DNA from: Trichodelitschia bisporula
Taxonomy: Eukaryota; Ascomycota; Dothideomycetes; Phaeotrichales; Phaeotrichaceae
DNA: 64,000 nucleotides
Reading direction: 5' to 3'
Assembly (NCBI GenBank): GCA_010356995.1
Contig: ML996689.1
Coordinates: forward strand, 1,808,405-1,872,404
The first letter of the stretch is position 1, and each line of letters opens with the position of its first letter. The position numbers and the translations under genes were made by a program. Below the pieces are notes generated by a model that did not search any database, was not told the origin of the DNA, and saw nothing but the letters and a program-made list of their open reading frames with translations. Below are positions 63,090 through 64,000 of the stretch, piece by piece.

Positions 63090-64000
63090 TCAGCTGTTAT
63101 TGGAGAGACGATACATCTCATTGGCAATCTCCTCCCAACTTTCCTTGTTGCCAAAGCTCGGGTGTGGACCGGCCTTTGTCGGATTGGCACTGTGATAGGC
63201 TTCGAGCAAGCCCCGGCATCCGACTGTGTCCCAATACGGCTGCCATTGAGGGTTCTTGTTCCAATCAGGGAAGCCGGAGTACTTGATCTTGTACTGTAGT
63301 AGCTTCCGGCGGTGCTTCCCGCGACGAGTGTCGGACGGATCAGCCTCCCGAGGAGCCCACCGACTGTCCGCAATCTCCTGAACGATCCATTCGGGATCTC
63401 CATCTTCCGTGACAATTGGTTCCGGAGTCTTCTGTCGCTGCCCGGTGATTGGTTCCGCGTCTGCTAGCTCTAAGAACCAGTTGTGGAACACAGGGTGGAT
63501 CTTCATTGTGTCTGGGAGCTCTAACTCGCAGGCGCTTCCATCGACTACTCGCAAGACCTTGAAGGGTCCCATGCGTTTGTGATCGAGGGAACGGCTCGGG
63601 CGTTCTGTCTTGATGTTTCGGGAGTCCAGGAATACGTAATCCCCAGGCATCAGCTCCGGGGCAGGGAGACGCTTCCTGTCGGCAAACTCCTTCTGCCTAG
63701 CCTGACTCCACGCCAGGTTGTCCTTTAACATGCTCTGGAGGCAGCCGATGCGCTGCACTAGCTTATCCGCTTTATCAACTTCGAGCTTCACGTGCGCAGG
63801 TCCACGCGGTACAGGGGGAAATTCTGGTTGCAACCCCGCGTTCGGAATGTACCCTTTGGTGGCCAGGAACGGCGCGATGCCTGTCGACTCGCTAGGTGCC
63901 GCATTGGCCTCAAACTCGGCGAACGGCAGTAGATCTACCCAATCACTCTGTACGTAATTGGTGAAGCAGCGTAAATACTGCTTTAGACCTGCGTTTGCAC
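63090..64000 (-). mobile_element. Second Ty3/Gypsy chromovirus, integrase C-terminus and chromodomain, partial
   Basis: The open frame runs off the right edge of the window. From the edge it reads through the integrase core end (YVQSDWVDLLPFAEFEANAA), then the integrase C-terminal region (LPAPELMPGDYVFLDSRNIK, PFKVLRVVDGSACELELP), and ends in a chromodomain (DPEWIVQEIADSRW ... LLQYKIKYSGFPDWNKNPQW). It is clearly different from element 1 in sequence, so this is another family, in the same orientation. No disablement is visible in the part seen. Confidence 0.92.

Noticed and set aside
1-64000. tRNA, 5S rRNA or CRISPR arrays
   Set aside because: I looked for T-arm-like GGTTCRA segments with matching acceptor arms and for regular spacer-repeat arrays; none was convincing. 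The 37-bp and 11-bp arrays lack spacers.

Overview
The window is nuclear DNA of a filamentous ascomycete (Pezizomycotina). The evidence is short spliceosomal introns of about 41-160 bp with GT...AG ends and CTAAC/CTGAC-like branch sites, a WetA conidiation regulator, a PTH11/rhodopsin-type membrane protein, a class II-type secreted peroxidase, and Ty3/Gypsy chromoviruses. No bacterial-type operon, CRISPR array or rRNA is present, and I recognised no tRNA. The genus cannot be fixed from sequence alone; a Dothideomycete or relative is only a guess.

Region 1 (1-7.75 kb) is accessory. It holds small, charged, alanine-rich proteins of no recognised family. Two are clear paralogues (2029-2337 and 3344-3635), sharing exon-intron structure and duplicated flanking DNA. 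A third copy (about 4084-4350) looks broken. Their upstream regions carry degenerate 37-bp tandem repeats. A 561-aa protein with internal repeats (6066-7751) closes the block, followed by a 2-kb gene-free spacer.

Region 2 (9.7-20 kb) has a secreted haem peroxidase, a small secreted But2-like protein, a GNAT acetyltransferase and a secreted lactonase-type beta-propeller. It also holds a 1004-aa fusion of an indoleamine 2,3-dioxygenase (IDO) fold to a long acidic coiled-coil tail, whose expected haem-ligand His is Gln, and a small protein of no recognised family.

Region 3 (21-48.7 kb) is mainly conserved housekeeping: a Btz-domain mRNP protein, an NBR1-type autophagy receptor, ribosomal protein eL15, a PTH11-like receptor, a HAD phosphatase, a Nop13-like RNA-binding protein, a dienoyl-CoA isomerase, RACK1 with an intronic U24/snR24 C/D snoRNA, TFIIH subunit Tfb5, a PPxY membrane protein, Alg13, mitoribosomal mS35 and an aspartic protease. 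Several of these serve translation (eL15, RACK1, the U24 snoRNA, Nop13, mS35).

Region 4 (48.7-64 kb) is gene-poor. It has a frameshifted conserved gene, the succinate dehydrogenase assembly factor SDHAF2, wetA behind an upstream cluster of AbaA-type CATTCY sites, a zinc-cluster-like regulator, the p24 cargo receptor Erv25, and two same-strand chromovirus fragments running off the right edge.

All intron coordinates were placed by hand from splice consensus, reading frame and family conservation, and have not been checked against transcripts.
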